DNA from: Thermogemmatispora sp042408965
Lineage (GTDB): Bacteria; Chloroflexota; Ktedonobacteria; Ktedonobacterales; Ktedonobacteraceae
Direction of reading: 5' to 3'
Assembly: GCA_042408965.1 (NCBI GenBank)
Contig: JBHOQN010000057.1
Coordinates: 1 to 64,000, forward strand
Length of the DNA: 64,000 nt
Within the stretch, counting starts at the first letter, position 1. The number at the start of each line of letters is the position of its first letter. Below are positions 16,130 to 23,900 of this stretch, in pieces. The notes beneath the pieces were generated by a model that saw nothing but the letters and a program-made list of their open reading frames with translations, made no database searches and had not been told where the DNA came from. Made by a program: the position numbers and the translations under genes.

Positions 16130-16648
16130 ATGCGAGAGGGAGCCGGAGAGGGTGTGGTGACGGGAGTAAGGCTGACGCTTGAGGTGCAGCGCAGCTTACT
16201 GGATGACGTGCTGCGACGGCGGCATATCGAAGCCTGCGGGCTGCTCACGGGCTTGCTCGATGCGCCGGGGCGCTGGCTGGTCCAGGGGGTCCACCCGTTG
16301 CGCAACATAGCGGACTCACCAGTCTATTTTGAGTTCGCGCCAGAGGACATCCTGGCAGTCGAGCTGGCCCATCCTGGTGAGGTCATCGGGGCCTACCACA
16401 GCCATCCAGCAGGTCCGCGCGCTCCCAGCCACGTTGATCGTGAGACGATGCAACGAGTGAATGTCGAGCAGGGCATCCCCTGGGTCTGGCTCATCCTCTG
16501 TGGACCGTTCGCCGCCCTTGAGGAGCAACTGACGTCTCAGGAGATCGTGCGCTTTCCTGGCGAGCGGCTGCTGGCCTATTACCATGATCCTGTGCGCGGG
16601 TTGGAGCCGGTGAGCGTGCATCTTGGGGAGAGGGCGAGAGAGGCCTGA
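16130..16648 (+). CDS. JAMM/MPN+ zinc metallopeptidase (bacterial Mov34/PAD-1 family)
   Basis: This is a 172-residue single MPN+ domain. The complete zinc site is visible: E34 in HIEACGLLTG, then H90-S-H92 with S100 and D103 in YHSHPAGPRAPSHVD, matching E...HSH-x7-S-x2-D. Such enzymes cleave isopeptide or C-terminal bonds, for example removing ubiquitin-like or MoaD/CysO-like sulfur carriers. No ubiquitin-like or E1-like gene is adjacent. GTG codons at residues 9-10 with a closer GGAGAGG are an alternative start. It lies between the HAD gene and a zinc-ribbon membrane protein, each with its own promoter, so operon membership is unlikely. Confidence 0.9.
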   Translation: MREGAGEGVVTGVRLTLEVQRSLLDDVLRRRHIEACGLLTGLLDAPGRWLVQGVHPLRNIADSPVYFEFAPEDILAVELAHPGEVIGAYHSHPAGPRAPSHVDRETMQRVNVEQGIPWVWLILCGPFAALEEQLTSQEIVRFPGERLLAYYHDPVRGLEPVSVHLGERAREA

Positions 16649-16687
16649 ACCGGCCCTGGAGGCATCTCCCCCGAAGGCGCCAGTGTC

Positions 16688-16715
16688 TTGACTTCTCACG
16701 ACAACCTGCTACACT
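16688..16715 (+). promoter_or_regulatory. Promoter of the zinc-ribbon protein gene
   Basis: TTGACT (16688-16693) and TACACT (16710-16715) are separated by 16 nt. The predicted start of transcription near 16722 rules out an upstream ATG at 16688 and supports translation from 16790. Confidence 0.6.
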
Positions 16716-16789
16716 CATGGGGAACCCGCGGCAGACGGGACTGTAAGCAGGCGGCAATAACAGCGTTAGCCAGGAGGATTTCGGTCCAG

Positions 16790-18109
16790 ATGACTCACTC
16801 TATCATCTGTCCGCAGTGCGGGAACCAGGCCGCACCGGACGAGGCCTTTTGTGGGCAGTGTGGTTGTGCTCTCACGCCTCCTGTCCTTCCGGCACAGCCA
16901 ACCCAGATGACACATACCCCCCCGGGAGCGCGCAGCGGACTCCTCAGCTCCTATCAGCGCAGTCCCTCGCCGCCGCCCGGCCCGTACCCATCTGCGGCCG
17001 CGCCCGGTGGGTCGTCGCCGCTCAATCCGTCGCCCTGGGCCACAGAGGCCATGCCGGGTGTGGCGGGTGCACAGCCGCCGACGCCCAGTGCAGCGCAGCC
17101 TGGTCCGGGAGGAGCGCTCCCCCGGACCCCGGCGCCGCAGCCGCAGAGCGATTTCTACCATGATGCCACAGAAGCCATGCCAGTGGCAGGCCCTGGGATG
17201 TCTGCCGCCTACCCGCAGCAGGGCTTTCCCGGTCTTCCGCCAGTGCCGCCCGTGGGAGGCTACCCATCGGGCAGCCTCTACGGAGGGATGCCGCAGCAGC
17301 CGTTTCAGGCCGCTCCCTACGGCGCGCCGCCCCCGACCTATCAGCCTCAGCCATCGCAGACGGCCCTGCCCGGGCAGGGCTATCCGAGCTATGCTGGCGG
17401 CCTGCCGCCGCGCCCGACCCCGCCGACATCTCCTGATCGGCGCAATACCTGGCTGGTGATCGCCACCGTTGGCGTGGCTGTGCTGCTCATTCTGCTGCTC
17501 TTCGTCGGGGTGCTGGCGATCACCCGTGGCGGCTCCCAGACGGCGGCCTCCGTGACACCGACTGTCACGACGGTGCCGACGGTCACTCCTTCACCCACGC
17601 CGTCGCCGACGCCGTCCCATACGCCGACGCCATCCCCAAGTCCGACTGCTTCTCCGACCGCGCCGGCCCCCAATCCCGGCTTCTCCTGGTGCGATCAGTG
17701 CCGTAATGAGGGCTTCACCACCCAGTATCCCAGCGGCTGGAGCCAGAGTTCGACCCCTGATGGAACGGGGATTCGCTTCACCAGTCCCGATAGCGGTGAG
17801 ATCTTCGCTTCATTCAAGGCGTCAGGCCCTACGACTCAGACCCCGGATCAACTGGTCGCCAGCGATATCCAGGCGCTGCAGCCAGCGGCCACCAATATCA
17901 GTCCAACGACAACCACCACCATCGGTGGCACCACGTGGCGCGCTGCCGCGGCCGATTACCAGCCAGGTCAGGTCGATCACATTCAGGTCTATGCAACCGT
18001 CTATCAGGGCAAGGCCTATCTGATTGAGATTCAGGCACCTCAGGCCAGCTTCCAGCAGATGAATAACCAGTTCTTCGCCACGATGCTGGCGACCTTCCAG
18101 TTTCTCTGA
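16790..18109 (+). CDS. Zinc-ribbon, Pro-rich, single-TM protein with extracellular PsbP-like domain
   Basis: This is a 439-residue protein of four parts. An N-terminal zinc ribbon has C7-x2-C10 and C21-x2-C24 (CPQCGNQ...CGQCG). A cytoplasmic region of about 190 residues is rich in Pro, Gly, Gln and Tyr. One TM helix lies near residues 221-245 (WLVIATVGVAVLLILLLFVGVLAI). A Thr/Pro/Ser repeat stalk precedes an outer domain of about 145 residues with WCDQCRNEG and a PsbP/lipoprotein-like beta fold (YPSGWSQ...GIRFTSPDSG). It is probably an envelope sensor or scaffold; the exact role is unknown. AGGAGG lies 12 nt before the ATG at 16790. Confidence 0.8.
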   Translation: MTHSIICPQCGNQAAPDEAFCGQCGCALTPPVLPAQPTQMTHTPPGARSGLLSSYQRSPSPPPGPYPSAAAPGGSSPLNPSPWATEAMPGVAGAQPPTPSAAQPGPGGALPRTPAPQPQSDFYHDATEAMPVAGPGMSAAYPQQGFPGLPPVPPVGGYPSGSLYGGMPQQPFQAAPYGAPPPTYQPQPSQTALPGQGYPSYAGGLPPRPTPPTSPDRRNTWLVIATVGVAVLLILLLFVGVLAITRGGSQTAASVTPTVTTVPTVTPSPTPSPTPSHTPTPSPSPTASPTAPAPNPGFSWCDQCRNEGFTTQYPSGWSQSSTPDGTGIRFTSPDSGEIFASFKASGPTTQTPDQLVASDIQALQPAATNISPTTTTTIGGTTWRAAAADYQPGQVDHIQVYATVYQGKAYLIEIQAPQASFQQMNNQFFATMLATFQFL

Positions 18110-18153
18110 GTGAGGAAGCAGAGACCATGACCGCTGATGATGACAGGGATCGT

Positions 18154-18183
18154 TAGACATCGGTAGGGTTTGCATGTTACTAT
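18154..18183 (+). promoter_or_regulatory. Probable purA promoter
   Basis: TAGACA (18154-18159) and TACTAT (18178-18183) are separated by 18 nt, about 60 bases before the start codon. The -35 match is modest. Confidence 0.4.
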
Positions 18184-18240
18184 GTTGTGTGGCTCCGGCT
18201 ATTCCGTGCCTATCCTAGAAGAAGAGGAAGAGTAGTTCCT

Positions 18241-19581
18241 ATGGCGGTAGTTGCAGTCATCGGCGCCCAGTGGGGAGACGAGGGCAAAGGGAAAATCGTG
18301 GACGAGCTGGCGGCTCGAGCTGACTTCGTGGTACGCTACCAGGGGGGGAGTAACGCAGGCCATCGCGTGGTCCATGAGAAAGGTGAGTTTGTCTTCCGCC
18401 TCATCCCCTCGGGTATCCTGTATCCTCAAACAGCCTGCATTATTGGAAACGGTGTCGTGGTTGATCCTCGCGGACTCCTGGAGGAGATGGAGGAGCTCCA
18501 GCGGCAGGGCATTGATATCTCGCGCCTCTACATCAGCGAGCGCGCCCATGTCGTGATGCCTTATCACTTTCTGCTCGATCGCCTGGAGGAGGAGGCCCGC
18601 GGCGATGAGAAGATCGGGAGCACGCAGCGGGGGATCACGCCAGCCTACGTCGATAAACATGCCCGCAGTGGCATACGCATGGCGGATCTGCTCGATGTCG
18701 ATACCTTCCGCAGCAAGCTCGCCACCATTCTTCAGCAGAAGAACCGCATGATCACGCAGATCTACGGGCAGCCTCCCCTCTCTCTGGAGGAGATTCACGG
18801 CGAGTACTTCAGCTACGGCCAGCGGCTTCGCCCCTACATCGCTGACACGCAGGCCATGCTTCATGAGGCGCTCTTCGAGCGTAAGACGATCCTGCTGGAG
18901 GGGGCCCAGGGGGCCTTGCTTGACATTGACTTCGGCACTTACCCCTTTGTGACTTCTTCTTCAACGATGGCCGCCAATGCCTCCAGCGGGGCGGGCCTGC
19001 CGCCCCGCTCGATCGATCGGGTGGTCGGGGTCTACAAGGCCTACATCACGCGCGTTGGCAGCGGCCCGATGCCCACGGAACTCTTCGATGAGGTCGGTGA
19101 TGAGATGCGCCGTCGTGGTCACGAGTACGGCACCAACACCGGCCGGGCCCGACGCTGTGGCTGGTTCGATGCGGTTGCGGGCCGCTTCGTCGCTCAACTC
19201 AACGGGCTGGACGCCATCGTCATTACCAAACTCGATGTCCTCGACACCTTCCCCACGATCAAGATCTGCACGGCCTATCGCCTCTATGGCAAGACGATCC
19301 ATAGCCTGCCGGCCAATCTCAACGATCTGGCAGCCTGCGAGCCTGTCTATGAAGAGGTCGAGGGCTGGCAGTGCAGCACGAGTGGCATCAGTACCTATGA
19401 GGAGCTCCCGGCAGCGGCCCGCAGCTACCTCAAGCGCCTGGAGGAGCTGCTGGAAACCCCGATCACGATGATCTCGGTCAGCCCCCAGCGAGGCCGGACG
19501 ATCCAGCTGCAGGATGTGCTCGCTGCCCCGGCGCGGGCGGGGCAGGCCGTGCGTAGCGAGGTTGACCAGGGAGCATCGTAA
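18241..19581 (+). CDS. purA: Adenylosuccinate synthetase
   Basis: This 446-residue enzyme joins IMP and aspartate using GTP in AMP synthesis. The signature motifs are all present: the P-loop WGDEGKGK at residues 11-18, GGSNAGH, GSTQRGITPAY, LLEGAQGALLDIDFGTYPFVTSSS, TRVGSGPMPTEL and GTNTGRARRCGWFD. The ATG at 18241 is chosen because homologues begin MxxVAVIGAQWGDEG; the open frame extends 18 codons upstream without similarity. It heads a rightward group with the YbaK-like and flavin reductase genes. Confidence 0.97.
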   Translation: MAVVAVIGAQWGDEGKGKIVDELAARADFVVRYQGGSNAGHRVVHEKGEFVFRLIPSGILYPQTACIIGNGVVVDPRGLLEEMEELQRQGIDISRLYISERAHVVMPYHFLLDRLEEEARGDEKIGSTQRGITPAYVDKHARSGIRMADLLDVDTFRSKLATILQQKNRMITQIYGQPPLSLEEIHGEYFSYGQRLRPYIADTQAMLHEALFERKTILLEGAQGALLDIDFGTYPFVTSSSTMAANASSGAGLPPRSIDRVVGVYKAYITRVGSGPMPTELFDEVGDEMRRRGHEYGTNTGRARRCGWFDAVAGRFVAQLNGLDAIVITKLDVLDTFPTIKICTAYRLYGKTIHSLPANLNDLAACEPVYEEVEGWQCSTSGISTYEELPAAARSYLKRLEELLETPITMISVSPQRGRTIQLQDVLAAPARAGQAVRSEVDQGAS

Positions 19582-19618
19582 CCCAGGCGCGCACAAACGA
19601 TGGAGCAGACGAAACGCT

Positions 19619-20110
19619 ATGGAGAGAGAGACACTCGGTCCCGCTGCTCGCAGGGTACAGGATGCGTTGGCCGCCGGTGGCTATGACTGTCAGGTGGTCG
19701 AGCTGCCAGACTCGACGCGTACCGCCGTGGAGGCGGCGCGGGCGATTGGCTGCGAGGTGGGGCAGATCGTCAAATCGCTGGTGTTCAAAGGCCGTGAGAG
19801 CGGCCGGCCGGTGCTGGTGGTTGCCAGCGGCGTCAATCGCGTAGATGAGCGACGCCTGGGCGAGCTGCTCGGGGAGCCTGTCGAGCGCGCTGATGCGGCC
19901 TTTGTGAAGGAGCATACCGGCTTTGCCATCGGCGGGGTACCCCCGCTGGGGCACCAGGAACCGCTGACAGCCTTTATCGACGAGGATCTGCTCTCCTATG
20001 AGGAGATCTGGGCGGCTGCCGGTACACCCTTCGCTGTCTTTAAGCTGACGCCGTCGGACCTGCAGAGGATGACTGCAGGGCGCGTGGTGGCTATCAAGCA
20101 GGTACGCTAG
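19619..20110 (+). CDS. YbaK/EbsC-type aminoacyl-tRNA deacylase
   Basis: This is a 163-residue YbaK-fold protein. Typical segments are TRTAVEAARAIGCEVGQIVKSLVFKG (with the conserved Lys), VLVVASGVNRVDERRL, and GFAIGGVPPLGH near the active site. Members hydrolyse mischarged Cys-tRNA(Pro) or Ala-tRNA(Pro) in trans. The length fits a free-standing editing protein. The ATG at 19619 fits the family N-terminus. It starts 37 bases after purA and is probably co-transcribed. Confidence 0.9.
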   Translation: MERETLGPAARRVQDALAAGGYDCQVVELPDSTRTAVEAARAIGCEVGQIVKSLVFKGRESGRPVLVVASGVNRVDERRLGELLGEPVERADAAFVKEHTGFAIGGVPPLGHQEPLTAFIDEDLLSYEEIWAAAGTPFAVFKLTPSDLQRMTAGRVVAIKQVR

Positions 20111-20134
20111 CTCTTCAAGGAGGCTGATTGTCGC

Positions 20135-20611
20135 ATGGATCAGGCCGCAAAGAAGCAGGTGCTGCGCCTGTTTACCTACGGGTTGTATGCTGTCGCCTGC
20201 GCCGATGGTGGAGAGGTGAATGTCTTCACGGCAAACTGGCTCTCGCAGGTGTCCTTTGACCCGCCGCTGCTGGCGCTCTCTGTGGAGAACGATTCGCGCT
20301 CGCTTCCCATGATTCTACGCAGCCGCGCGTTCCTGGTGAACGTCCTGCCGTCCGGGACACGTGAGCTGGCTGGCCGTCTGGGAAAGTCGGCACGCAGGGA
20401 GCCGCGCAAGCTCGAAGGAATCGCCTACCGGCCGGGGCCTGCCGGCTGCCCGATTCTTGAGGAGGCGCTGGGCTGGGTCGCCTGTGAGGTGCGCCATACG
20501 GTGCCGGCCGGCGATTCCACGCTGCTGGTGGCCGAGGTGGTGGAGGCCGGTGTGCTGCGCGAAGGTACGCCTCTGACGATGGCTGAGACGGGCTTCCGCC
20601 ACGCCGGCTAG
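20135..20611 (+). CDS. Flavin reductase-like FMN-binding protein
   Basis: This is a 158-residue split-barrel flavoprotein of the flavin-reductase family. YGLYAVACADGGEVNVFTANWLSQVSFDPPLLALSVENDSRS is the FMN-binding region and FLVNVLPSGTRELAGRLGKSARR follows. The second half has the expected PILEEALGWVACEVRHTVPAGDSTLLVAEVVEAG. Such proteins reduce FMN/FAD or act as rubredoxin-oxygen oxidoreductase-like partners. AAGGAGG precedes the ATG. No partner monooxygenase is adjacent. Confidence 0.88.
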   Translation: MDQAAKKQVLRLFTYGLYAVACADGGEVNVFTANWLSQVSFDPPLLALSVENDSRSLPMILRSRAFLVNVLPSGTRELAGRLGKSARREPRKLEGIAYRPGPAGCPILEEALGWVACEVRHTVPAGDSTLLVAEVVEAGVLREGTPLTMAETGFRHAG

Positions 20612-20681
20612 GCCCCCCTGATGGCCTTCTCCGCAGGGCAGGGGATCGCGCCTCTGGTCTGTCGACCCGGCCGGGCGGCGT

Positions 20682-20711
20682 TTGACGATCGCTGGCGGCG
20701 CGGCGTATACT
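20682..20711 (+). promoter_or_regulatory. Promoter of the HIT-hydrolase-TMEM175 operon
   Basis: TTGACG (20682-20687) and TATACT (20706-20711) are separated by 18 nt. This places the RNA start near 20718 and supports the ATG at 20763. Confidence 0.7.
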
Positions 20712-20762
20712 TTCCCTGCAACGGAGCTGTCAGGTCATTACCTATCTGGAAGGAGCTTGCCC

Positions 20763-21437
20763 ATGCCGTCGCAGGGCCGCGGGGATGACGCGCGCGTGTC
20801 CTCCGCTCTCTCCTGTGTCTTCTGTGAGCGTGACCATCTGCAGTATGTTCTGAAGGAGACGCCCTCGTTTCTGCTGGTCGCTGATCATGCGCCGCTGGTC
20901 GAGGGCCATTTGCTGATTATCCCCAGGACGCACTACGCCTGTTATGGAGCGGTCCCGGCGGAGCTGGACGCGGAGCTGCTGGCCCCCAAGCAGGAGGTCC
21001 GGCGCTTCGCAGAGCGCTTCTACGCCGCGCTGCTCTTCTGGGAGCATGGCGTCTTTCGTCAGACGGTGTTTCACGCCCACCTCCACTGTATTCCCTTCGG
21101 TATTGCCAGCTATCACCTGAAGGAGCCACTGCATAGCATCGTCGTGCAGGAGCAGGAGGACCTCCGTCGCTGGTATCGTACTCAAGGAGCCTACTTCTAT
21201 CTAGAGGATACTCAGCAGGCGCTGCTCTTTCCAGCGGAACAGGAACGCTACCAGCAGGTGGTGCTGCAGGTGCTCTGGGGTAGCCTCAGCCCGCAGCAGC
21301 AACGCGCTGGCTGGCATCAACAGGAGCAACGTCGTCTGGCCGGCAGGCACTGGCTGCCGGCGACAGCGGAGAAGTGGCAGCAATTCCATCGAGAACAGGA
21401 GGAAGGGTGTCATGCTGATCGAGCCGGTACGCGCTGA
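20763..21437 (+). CDS. HIT-domain nucleotide hydrolase/transferase
   Basis: This is a 224-residue HIT protein. The catalytic histidine triad is FHAHLHC (H104, H106, H108). The N-terminal CVFCERDH pair (C18, C21) resembles the zinc-linked cysteines of many HIT proteins, and GHLLIIPRTHY is the family strand. The C-terminal 90 residues are helical and rich in Gln/Arg, longer than in minimal HIT proteins. AAGGAGC precedes the ATG at 20763. Its 3' end overlaps the next gene by 26 bases. Confidence 0.88.
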   Translation: MPSQGRGDDARVSSALSCVFCERDHLQYVLKETPSFLLVADHAPLVEGHLLIIPRTHYACYGAVPAELDAELLAPKQEVRRFAERFYAALLFWEHGVFRQTVFHAHLHCIPFGIASYHLKEPLHSIVVQEQEDLRRWYRTQGAYFYLEDTQQALLFPAEQERYQQVVLQVLWGSLSPQQQRAGWHQQEQRRLAGRHWLPATAEKWQQFHREQEEGCHADRAGTR

Positions 21438-22299
21438 ACGGGTCCGCGCTGGCGACCTGACCCTGTACTGTGTCCAGTGGGGAGAGCAGGGTCCCCCACT
21501 GGTCTGCGTGCACGGATTGACGGCGAATGCTTTCTGTTTTCAGGCCTTTGCCGATGAGCTGGCAAGCACGTATCGTGTCTTTGCCTACGACCTGCGTGGG
21601 CGGGGCCAGAGCGATCGTCCCGCTGAGGGCTATAGCGTTCCACTCCATGCGCAGGATCTGGACCAGCTGCTCGATGCCTTGAACCTCGAACGGACGGCCC
21701 TGCTGGGACACTCACTGGGTGCGCTCATCGCCCTCTACTACGCCGCGCACCATCCGGAGCGCGTGAGCAGGCTGATTCTGGTGGATGCCGGGGCGCCCCT
21801 TCCCTGGCGTGCGCCTGAGGAGCAGCCACAGTGGCTGACGGCCTCGGTGGCGCGCCTGGGGACGCCAGCCGCCTCCTTCGAGGAGTATGCCCAGCGCTTG
21901 CGCGCGGCTCCCTTCCTTGCTCCCTACTGGAATCCCTACTTTGACCGCTACCTTGAGCACGACGTCGAGCGGCGTCCCGATGGCTCGGTGGTCTCGCGCG
22001 TCTATCGTGAGGGAGTCATTGAGGAAGGGCTGCGCGCGGCGGAGGCGCGTCCCACCGAGCAATGGGCAGCAGTGGCGGCGCCAACGTTGCTGCTGCGAGC
22101 TGGGGCAGGCATGTTCAGCGAGGATGATCAGTTGCTGCCAGAGGCGGCGGCCCAGGCTGTTCAGCGCGGCATTCGCCAGTGTCAGCTGATCAATTTTCCG
22201 ACGCTTAATCACTATACGATCATCTTCGGGGTTGAGCCTGGCCCGGCGCGCGCCATTCGAGCCTTCCTGGCAGAACAGGCGAATGTCCATGGAGGATAA
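21412..22299 (+). CDS. Alpha/beta-hydrolase fold protein
   Basis: This is a 295-residue hydrolase. The oxyanion strand is VCVHGLTANAFCF, the nucleophile elbow LLGHSLGA (S101), an acid is likely around ELGAGAG-MFSEDD/LLRAGAG, and the base is in TLNHYTI near the C-terminus. YDLRGRGQSDRP is typical of the esterase/epoxide-hydrolase-like group. A cap domain covers residues about 130-200. AGGAGGAAGG lies inside the end of the HIT gene, so the two are coupled. The substrate is unknown. Confidence 0.85.
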   Translation: MLIEPVRAERVRAGDLTLYCVQWGEQGPPLVCVHGLTANAFCFQAFADELASTYRVFAYDLRGRGQSDRPAEGYSVPLHAQDLDQLLDALNLERTALLGHSLGALIALYYAAHHPERVSRLILVDAGAPLPWRAPEEQPQWLTASVARLGTPAASFEEYAQRLRAAPFLAPYWNPYFDRYLEHDVERRPDGSVVSRVYREGVIEEGLRAAEARPTEQWAAVAAPTLLLRAGAGMFSEDDQLLPEAAAQAVQRGIRQCQLINFPTLNHYTIIFGVEPGPARAIRAFLAEQANVHGG

Positions 22300-22804
22300 A
22301 GAGACCGGTCGCGTAGAGGCCTTCAGCGACGGCGTCTTCGCCGTCGCCATCACCCTGCTCGTGCTTACTATCCAGCCGCCGCACACCTTCCCTCTCGATG
22401 ATGTGGCCCTCCTCGCAGTTCTGCTGAACCAGTGGTCGGCCTGTCTGGCTTTTGTCGTCAGCTTTGCCACGATTGGCATCATGTGGATCAACCACCAGCG
22501 GCTCTTCAGCCACAGCGCGCGCATTGACACGACGCTGCTACTCCTCAACCTGCTGCTGCTGCTGATAGTGGTCCTGGTTCCCTTTCCCACAGCGGTGCTC
22601 GCAGACGCGATCTCCTCCCTCGGTGTGCATGGAGCGGCTCTCTTCTACAGCGGCACGATGGTCGTTCTGGCGATCGCCTTCAACCCGCTCTGGCGCTACG
22701 CGGCCCGGGGACAGCGCCTGCTGAGCAGCGACGCCGACCGCGAGGCTGTGCAGGCTATCACTGCTCAGTATCGCTTTGGGCCGTTGCTCTACCTGGTGGC
22801 CTGA
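22283..22804 (+). CDS. TMEM175-family potassium channel subunit, ending at a premature TGA
   Basis: This is a 173-residue membrane protein of the bacterial TMEM175 group (DUF1211), which forms potassium-permeable channels. The family motif RVEAFSDGVFAVAITLLVL is in the first helix, followed by further helices (LAFVVSFATIGIMWINH, LLLLNLLLLLIVVLVPFPTAVLA, FYSGTMVVLAIAF). The frame ends in a TGA at 22802-22804 within the final helix. Codons after it continue as a hydrophobic helix (VIAWFNTPASVALNLLLALFF), giving about the usual family length of 200. A TGG-to-TGA change could have truncated it, so it may be non-functional. The start overlaps the hydrolase gene by 17 bases. Confidence 0.75.
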   Translation: MSMEDKETGRVEAFSDGVFAVAITLLVLTIQPPHTFPLDDVALLAVLLNQWSACLAFVVSFATIGIMWINHQRLFSHSARIDTTLLLLNLLLLLIVVLVPFPTAVLADAISSLGVHGAALFYSGTMVVLAIAFNPLWRYAARGQRLLSSDADREAVQAITAQYRFGPLLYLVA

Positions 22805-23025
22805 GTCATCGCCTGGTTCAATACGCCTGCCAGTGTTGCGCTCAATCTCCTGCTGGCGCTCTTCTTCTCCTGGTCCGGCCGTCGGCCGCGAGCGTTCTCC
22901 AGGGGGCACGAAGAGAGCATACGGGGGGAGGGACCGTCGCTCATCGCTGGCTCGAGGTGCCTCCCGGAGCGTAACCTGGCGAGCAGAGAGGGGACCTCCG
23001 AGCGAGTCTGGCAGGAGGGTGAGAA

Positions 23026-23733
23026 TCACTCCTGTAGTGGATGCTGGTGGATCTCCAGCCTGCGAATGCCCGGCAGATTGTGCAGATCCTGCGCCAGGCG
23101 GGCCGGAGCCAGGCTCTCGGGTAGGTGGCAGTGTACCTCGATGCTCACGCCTGCGCCTTGCATCTGCAGGGTCAGCCTGACGATGGTCACACCGCTCTGG
23201 CTGCAGATCGCGTAGAGCCGGGCCAGCAGCTGGTCGTCTGCGGGATCTACCTCAATCGTCACTCGATGCCCTCCGCGTGTTGCTGCGGCGTGCCAGGGGA
23301 AGATGCGCTCCTCGATCAGGTGGAGCGGTCCGAGTACGATGAGAGCGAGTATCACGGTGACGGTGGCCTCCTGCAGAAGGCCGGCGCCACAGGCCAGGCC
23401 AATGGCTGCGACGACCCAGATCGAGGCGGCGGTGGTCAGTCCTTTGACGCGCCCCTGCTCGCGGCTGACAAAGATCGTACCCGCCCCCAGGAAGCCAATC
23501 CCGGCGACGATATAGGAGGCGATGCGCGAGGGATCGAACTGCAGGTGGGGCGTGCCCAGTAAGGTCGTGAAGCCAAAGGCAGAGACGATGGTGAAGAGGG
23601 CCGAGCCGAGCGCAACCAGGGCCTGCGTACGCATTCCAGCTGCTCGCTCGCCCCGTTCGCGCTCCAGACCAATCACGGCCCCCAGCAGCACAGCCAGCCC
23701 CAGGCGGAGCAGCAGCGTTGTGAACGAGATCAT
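23026..23733 (-). CDS. MgtC/SapB-family membrane protein
   Basis: This is a 235-residue protein. The N-terminal half has four TM helices with the family signature LGAVIGLERERGERAAGMRT, then SYIVAGIGFLGAGTIF and VKGLTTAASIWVVAAIGLACGAG. The C-terminal half is an ACT-like cytoplasmic domain of about 90 residues (RVTIEVDPADDQLLARLYAI...). Such proteins are linked to magnesium homeostasis or inhibition of the F-ATPase; the exact role is uncertain outside pathogens. The ATG at 23733 is preferred, because GGAGG would be one base from the earlier ATG at 23739. Confidence 0.9.
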   Translation of the reverse strand: MISFTTLLLRLGLAVLLGAVIGLERERGERAAGMRTQALVALGSALFTIVSAFGFTTLLGTPHLQFDPSRIASYIVAGIGFLGAGTIFVSREQGRVKGLTTAASIWVVAAIGLACGAGLLQEATVTVILALIVLGPLHLIEERIFPWHAAATRGGHRVTIEVDPADDQLLARLYAICSQSGVTIVRLTLQMQGAGVSIEVHCHLPESLAPARLAQDLHNLPGIRRLEIHQHPLQE

Positions 23734-23900
23734 GGCCATCCCTCCTTCGCCTGTGCCCCGACAGCGACAGCGGGCGGCCGCTGTCCAGAGCAGGGTAGCC
23801 CGGCGTGCGCGTTGAACGGCGGGCTACCACTCCTCTCATTCTACCTGACAGCAGCCTGGAAGGCCAGGGGCAGGAGGGGAGAGCCGGGAGAGCAGCTTGC

